Shown piece after piece: positions 5,275 to 8,756 of a DNA stretch of 8,756 nt. This DNA is from an uncultured Clostridia bacterium (GTDB lineage Bacteria; Bacillota_A; Clostridia; Christensenellales; Aristaeellaceae). The translations under genes and the position numbers were made by a program. Position 1 is the stretch's first letter, and every line of letters starts with the position of its first letter. Under the pieces are notes generated by a model, which was given only the letters and a program-made list of their open reading frames with translations, was not told the DNA's origin and searched no databases. The stretch covers positions 1 through 8,756 of the forward strand of contig CAMVDI010000067.1 in NCBI GenBank assembly GCA_947166205.1. Reading direction: 5' to 3'.

Positions 5275-8200
5275 ATGAAGAAAGCGCATCTGTTGGTCAT
5301 GATTCTGGCCTGCCTGCTGGGCCTTGTGCTTCTTTCCTGTGCGGCGGCGGACGACGAAAGGACGATCCGCTATACGGAAGGGCATGTCACGAAATACGCG
5401 GACGACGGGACTGTCCTGGAAAGAACCGCCTTTCCGCTTCAGAATACCTATGTCCAGGTCCGGGACGACGTGACCCTGGTTCGCGAGACCCATCCGGATC
5501 AGTTTACGGGTGTGGCCTCGGCGGGCAGCATCCTGCTGGGTGGGAACGGCTGCACCGTGCTCCACGCCGAATCGACCTCGGAGCCCGCGGCGGGGCAGAA
5601 GGTTCTTGTGGTGGAGACGGACGGACGCCTGACGGGATTCAAATCCGCCGGATATGAAAGCGGATCCGGCAGGCTGACGGTGGGGGAAAAGCTGGAACCT
5701 CAGGATTATATCCAGGAATTTGTTTCCGAGGAAGGCGGTGTCAGATCCTCCAAGCCGACCATCAACCTTGCGGGCACCTACCAGGTGAGCAAGGATATCG
5801 ACGTGGAAATCGAGGAAGGCGGCATCTGGATCCATTATGACGCCGATTTCGAACCCTACTACTGGGGCTATGAATACACCGTCCAAAAATTCTCGTCGGA
5901 GCTCACCCTGAAAGGCGTCGTCGTCAAGATCTCGAAGCCTGGCCCGAAGCTGACGCTGAAACTTGGGCATTTTTCGGTTGAACTTGTTCCCGGGCTGGCC
6001 GAGGCGGATTTAACGCCGAAGCTGTTTGTCGAGGCGAAAGCTGAAGGCGAGGTGGGCTTCAACTTCAGCATCGAAGAAGGCATTGGGTTCAAAATCACAG
6101 GATATGTGTATCTTGTTCCCGTGGTGAGCGACATTCACAGAGTCAGCGCCGGCCCGTCGGCTGAGTTTATCGGCGCGAATATCGGGGGCGAGGTCTATGC
6201 CGGCCTGGAATGGGGGCCGGGCCTGGATGTGCTGGAGGGGGTCGTTTCGGCGGACCTTTCCTACGCGGGAGGCGTGGCGGTGAAAGGGCGCCTGCCCCTG
6301 ACCCGCTTTGATCCGTCGGACGGGGATAAACTGAGATGGCACATCTGCGAGCCTGGAAAATGCGTTCAGGGGGAGGTCTGCCCGAGAATCGGGCCCCTGG
6401 CCACCAGCATCGAAATCGCCGGCGAAACCGTGTACCAGCACAGGTGGGTTCCTGAGATGGATTTCGATCCCTTCGGGGAATTCTACTACTCATTCACTTA
6501 TGGCGACGGCGCTGCCACCGCCTGCCCGCATTACGCGAACAAGCTGATCGTGACGGCGCGGGATCAGAACGGCGCGCCCCTCAGCAATGTTGACGTCACA
6601 TATGACCCGGCGGACAGCAAGGTGACGGAGGTCGCGTCCGGAAAGACCAACGGAGAGGGACAGGTGATCCTGTACGTTCCGACGAAGGACGCCATCAAGG
6701 AATCCACCACGAAAAACGATCCGAACACGGTCACGGTGTCCGGCTTCAAAACCATAGAAGGCAGGTCTTTTGACGCGGTGGCCACCGTGACGGAAAAGGG
6801 CATCAGCTCATCGACCCACAGGCCGGATCCGGAGGAAGCCACGCTGACCTTTGATCTGCATAAATGCAAAATCACCTTCAGATCGGAACTTGAAGGGACC
6901 GAAAACATGCCCCAGCCGGTGGAGTATTTCCCGGACAAGAATCCGAATCCGACTGGGGTGGTGCACCTTCCGGTCACGATACCGACATATGCCGGCAAAA
7001 ATTTCTATGCATGGAAAGACTCCAATGATGAATATTACGCGCCGGGGGTCGCCATTCCCGCGGAGGACAGGAATCTGGAACTGACCGCGGACTGGCTGGA
7101 TCCGCCGCTTGAACAGGCTTATACGATCATCTTTGATCCCAACAGAGGCACCGGCGAACTGCAGTACGATAAGGTGTATTTCAACGTTGCCTCCTACATG
7201 ATTCGCAACGACATTCTCCCAACGAGAGCTGGATTTAATTTCGTTGGCTGGGCTTTTACCAATGACGCGGACGGAGCCCAGTTTTTCGCGGGGCGGACGT
7301 ATTCCAATGCCGTGCTTAACCCGGACAGCAAGCGCTCCGTCAGACTTTACGCTGTATGGAGTATCAGCCCAACCGATTATGTCAAACTGATGTATGACAT
7401 GAATGGCGGACCCAAGGATCAGAAGCCGCCGACGCAGTATGCCCCGCCGGGCAGCAAATTGAAGATACCCAATCTGATTCCCTATTGGAGCGAGCTCTAT
7501 ACCTTTGGAGGATGGAGCGAGGATCCCGCGTCCCTGGACAAAGTGTATATGCCCGGCGACAGCATCCTGATACAGTCGGGGGAAGTCACTCTGTACGCAG
7601 TCTGGAAGCTGAAGCCCATGCCGGGGGTCTGCAAGGTTGAATTCATTGATTCCGACGGCCGGGCCAGCGGAATGCCGCGGACGATTCTGTTCGTCAAACC
7701 GGAAGAAGGCGCCTTCGCGGATGTGACCCTGCCGGCCGCGGTTCCCGAGAAAAAAGGGATGGACTTCGAGGGATGGTGCATGAAGGAGGACGGGAGCGGA
7801 GTGCTTTACCAGCCTGGAGCAGTCCTGCGCCTGGACAACGACCTGAAGCTGTACGCGATCTGGAGCATCCATCCGGCTATCCTGCAGACCATCCGCTTCA
7901 ATGCCAACGGCGGGGCGGGAACCATGGAGAACCAGTACGGCCCCTACCGGGAGACCGTTGAGCTGAAGCCCAACGAATTCAGCCGGAGCGGATATTTCTT
8001 CCGCTGGTGGAACACGCGGGAGGACGGACACGGCCAGCGGTACCCTGACCGGAGCGCCGTGACCCTGTGGACGGATCTGGATCTGTACGCCGACTGGAAA
8101 GAGATTTTTCACTACGCGGTTACCGGCGCAGAGGGCGACATCCATTACCGGCGCAGCGGGGAGGACGCGGTTTTCACCGTGAAGCGGAGCAGAAGGGATG

Positions 8201-8502
8201 AAATCACCTACGGAAGCTTTGTGGCCGCCGCCGTGGATCACCGGAGGATCAGCCGGGAAAACTATACCATCGCCCCCGGCAGCCTGAAGCTGACGCTGAA
8301 GGATTCCTTCCTGGACACCCTGTCTGACGGAACGCATCTGGTGAGCTTCCGCTTCCGGGACGGGGAAACGGAAGCGACGGTCACGGTCACCACTCCGGTG
8401 CCCAGAACCGGCGACGGGGCAAACGTTCCCCTGTGGATGGGGCTGATTCTGCTGGGACTGATCGGGCTGGGCGGAGCGGCGGCTGTCAGACACAGAAAGT
8501 GA
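5275..8502 (+). CDS. Cell-wall-anchored surface protein with InlB-type B-repeats
   Basis: This 1075-residue secreted protein is probably an adhesin or other surface-display protein. A signal peptide covers residues 1-25: MKK, a hydrophobic core 5-21, and a cut probably after CAAA, before Asp26. Residues 26-160 are unassigned. Residues 165-345 are beta-rich with alternating hydrophobic residues, followed by a cysteine cluster (Cys358, 363, 369, then 417). About 423-505 is a Big_1/Ig-like domain (VTARDQNGAPLSNVDVTY, then GKTNGEGQVILYV). Residues 532-941 hold five InlB/Listeria-Bacteroides repeats. About 945-1040 is an Ig-like or X2-like domain (ENYTIAPGSLKLTLKDSFLD...LSDGTH) often seen before wall anchors. 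The C-terminus has VPRTGD (1042-1047), a hydrophobic helix (1051-1070) and the tail RHRK. The upstream class B sortase is the likely anchoring enzyme. ATG 5275 has AAAGGAG with a 10-nt gap. Binding target and function are unknown. Confidence 0.9.
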   Translation: MKKAHLLVMILACLLGLVLLSCAAADDERTIRYTEGHVTKYADDGTVLERTAFPLQNTYVQVRDDVTLVRETHPDQFTGVASAGSILLGGNGCTVLHAESTSEPAAGQKVLVVETDGRLTGFKSAGYESGSGRLTVGEKLEPQDYIQEFVSEEGGVRSSKPTINLAGTYQVSKDIDVEIEEGGIWIHYDADFEPYYWGYEYTVQKFSSELTLKGVVVKISKPGPKLTLKLGHFSVELVPGLAEADLTPKLFVEAKAEGEVGFNFSIEEGIGFKITGYVYLVPVVSDIHRVSAGPSAEFIGANIGGEVYAGLEWGPGLDVLEGVVSADLSYAGGVAVKGRLPLTRFDPSDGDKLRWHICEPGKCVQGEVCPRIGPLATSIEIAGETVYQHRWVPEMDFDPFGEFYYSFTYGDGAATACPHYANKLIVTARDQNGAPLSNVDVTYDPADSKVTEVASGKTNGEGQVILYVPTKDAIKESTTKNDPNTVTVSGFKTIEGRSFDAVATVTEKGISSSTHRPDPEEATLTFDLHKCKITFRSELEGTENMPQPVEYFPDKNPNPTGVVHLPVTIPTYAGKNFYAWKDSNDEYYAPGVAIPAEDRNLELTADWLDPPLEQAYTIIFDPNRGTGELQYDKVYFNVASYMIRNDILPTRAGFNFVGWAFTNDADGAQFFAGRTYSNAVLNPDSKRSVRLYAVWSISPTDYVKLMYDMNGGPKDQKPPTQYAPPGSKLKIPNLIPYWSELYTFGGWSEDPASLDKVYMPGDSILIQSGEVTLYAVWKLKPMPGVCKVEFIDSDGRASGMPRTILFVKPEEGAFADVTLPAAVPEKKGMDFEGWCMKEDGSGVLYQPGAVLRLDNDLKLYAIWSIHPAILQTIRFNANGGAGTMENQYGPYRETVELKPNEFSRSGYFFRWWNTREDGHGQRYPDRSAVTLWTDLDLYADWKEIFHYAVTGAEGDIHYRRSGEDAVFTVKRSRRDEITYGSFVAAAVDHRRISRENYTIAPGSLKLTLKDSFLDTLSDGTHLVSFRFRDGETEATVTVTTPVPRTGDGANVPLWMGLILLGLIGLGGAAAVRHRK
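6868..8097 (+). repeat. Five InlB-type B-repeats encoded in the surface-protein gene
   Basis: Five units of about 70-80 residues each start with a beta strand, often followed by N(G/R)G, carry an aromatic F-x-x-W motif near the middle and end in (L/Y)xA(V/I/D)W. By protein residue they are 532-607 (FYAW, ends LTADW), 617-695 (DPNRG, FVGW, ends LYAVW), 704-777 (DMNGG, FGGW, ends LYAVW), 787-863 (FEGW, ends LYAIW) and 872-941 (NANGG, FRWW, ends LYADW). Units one and four have lost the N-x-G turn. The copies differ strongly in DNA, so this is an old repeat family and not a recent duplication. Such repeats are extended beta-grasp-like modules found in Listeria InlB and many gut Firmicute surface proteins. 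Confidence 0.85.
8398..8499 (+). other. Sortase sorting signal (VPRTGD) of the surface protein
   Basis: Residues 1042-1075 comprise VPRTGDGAN, a hydrophobic stretch VPLWMGLILLGLIGLGGAAA and the basic end VRHRK: the three-part cell-wall sorting signal. The first position of the LPxTG pentapeptide is Val in place of Leu. The Asp after TG is common in clostridial signals. A sortase would cut between Thr1045 and Gly1046. Confidence 0.85.
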
Positions 8503-8532
8503 CGGGGCTTTTTGGCCGAAGGATGGGAGGAT

Positions 8533-8756
8533 ATGGAAAAAACGAACGTCATGCGGCTGCTTTCCCAGAAGAAGATTCCTTTTGAAGCTTTTCAGATTGA
8601 AACCCGGGAAGCGCTCAGCGGGACGGAAGCCGCGGAAAGGCTGGGGATGGATCCGGCGGGGGTTTTCAAGACCCTGGTGACCACCGGGCACAGCGGGGCG
8701 CACTATGTTTTTGTGATTCCGGCGGGGCGGGAGCTGGACCTGAAAAAGGCGGCCGC
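8533..8756 (+). CDS. ybaK: Cys-tRNA(Pro) deacylase, YbaK/EbsC family, 3' truncated
   Basis: The first 74 codons of a gene that runs past the right edge; the full family length is about 155-160. The product is expected to hydrolyse cysteine wrongly loaded on tRNA(Pro) by prolyl-tRNA synthetase, a cytoplasmic proofreading step. The start MEKTNVMRLLSQKKIPFEAF, the segment VFKTLVTTG with Lys46 (the conserved essential lysine of YbaK) and HYVFVIPAGRELDLKKAA are typical of this family and distinguish it from the ProX/INS-domain relatives. ATG 8533 is supported by the family-typical N-terminus. GGGAGG (8525-8530) lies only 2 nt away, which is close for a ribosome-binding site. It starts 30 bp after the surface-protein stop with no clear terminator between, so the two may be co-transcribed, but the functions look unrelated. 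Confidence 0.88.
   Translation, partial: MEKTNVMRLLSQKKIPFEAFQIETREALSGTEAAERLGMDPAGVFKTLVTTGHSGAHYVFVIPAGRELDLKKAA

Noticed and set aside
3759..5300. A 513-codon minus-strand frame opposite the sortase
   Set aside because: The product is Arg/Pro/Phe-rich low complexity, and the plus strand carries an intact sortase with its catalytic triad.
8503..8520. Possible hairpin CGG...CCG around TTTTT after the surface-protein gene
   Set aside because: The T-run is in the loop and not after the stem, so it does not look like a working terminator.
6808..8703. A 631-codon open frame on the minus strand opposite the surface-protein gene
   Set aside because: It is antisense to clear InlB repeats and the start of YbaK, has no recognisable domain, and such frames are common opposite GC-rich genes.

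Overview
The window looks like chromosome from a GC-rich, Gram-positive, anaerobe-type Firmicute, most likely a gut or rumen member of the Clostridia. The grounds are Shine-Dalgarno sites of the AGGAG type, sigma-A-like promoters, a class B sortase next to a surface protein with a PxTGD-type sorting signal, and protein relatives typical of that class. The lineage is inferred from gene content only. I see no rRNA, tRNA, CRISPR array, transposase or phage gene.

Layout, left to right. The window opens in the 3' end of a plus-strand FAD/NAD(P)H oxidoreductase (to 398). This converges on a minus-strand 2-keto-3-deoxygluconate kinase (538-1638), and a perfect 18-bp hairpin between them can terminate both. 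The kinase has a clear extended -10 promoter about 10 nt before its start codon. Divergent from it is a GNAT acetyltransferase (1914-2390), whose leader holds a possible promoter and a terminator-like hairpin. About 330 bp without a gene follow (2391-2721): a 42-bp tandem duplication, a probable terminator, then a T-rich stretch with a good promoter whose -10 box lies inside a perfect 14-bp palindrome. That promoter should drive a cytoplasmic class C beta-lactamase-like serine hydrolase (2722-3879), which ends in a terminator-like hairpin.

The most coherent unit is on the right. A membrane-anchored class B sortase (3993-5114) with a long acidic Thr/Glu/Ala linker is followed 160 bp later by a 1075-residue secreted protein (5275-8502). 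That protein has a signal peptide, an unassigned beta-rich region with a cysteine cluster, an Ig-like domain, five InlB-type B-repeats, a wall-proximal Ig-like domain and a VPRTGD sorting signal. The simplest reading is an enzyme-substrate pair, with the sortase attaching this protein to the wall. The surface-protein ribosome-binding site can fold into a hairpin that competes with a second hairpin just upstream, so its translation may be controlled. A Cys-tRNA(Pro) deacylase (YbaK/EbsC) starts 30 bp later and runs off the right edge.

I found no unmistakably new system. The best leads are the sortase/surface-protein pair with its unassigned N-terminal region, the mutually exclusive leader hairpins before it, and the palindromic operator candidate over the hydrolase promoter.
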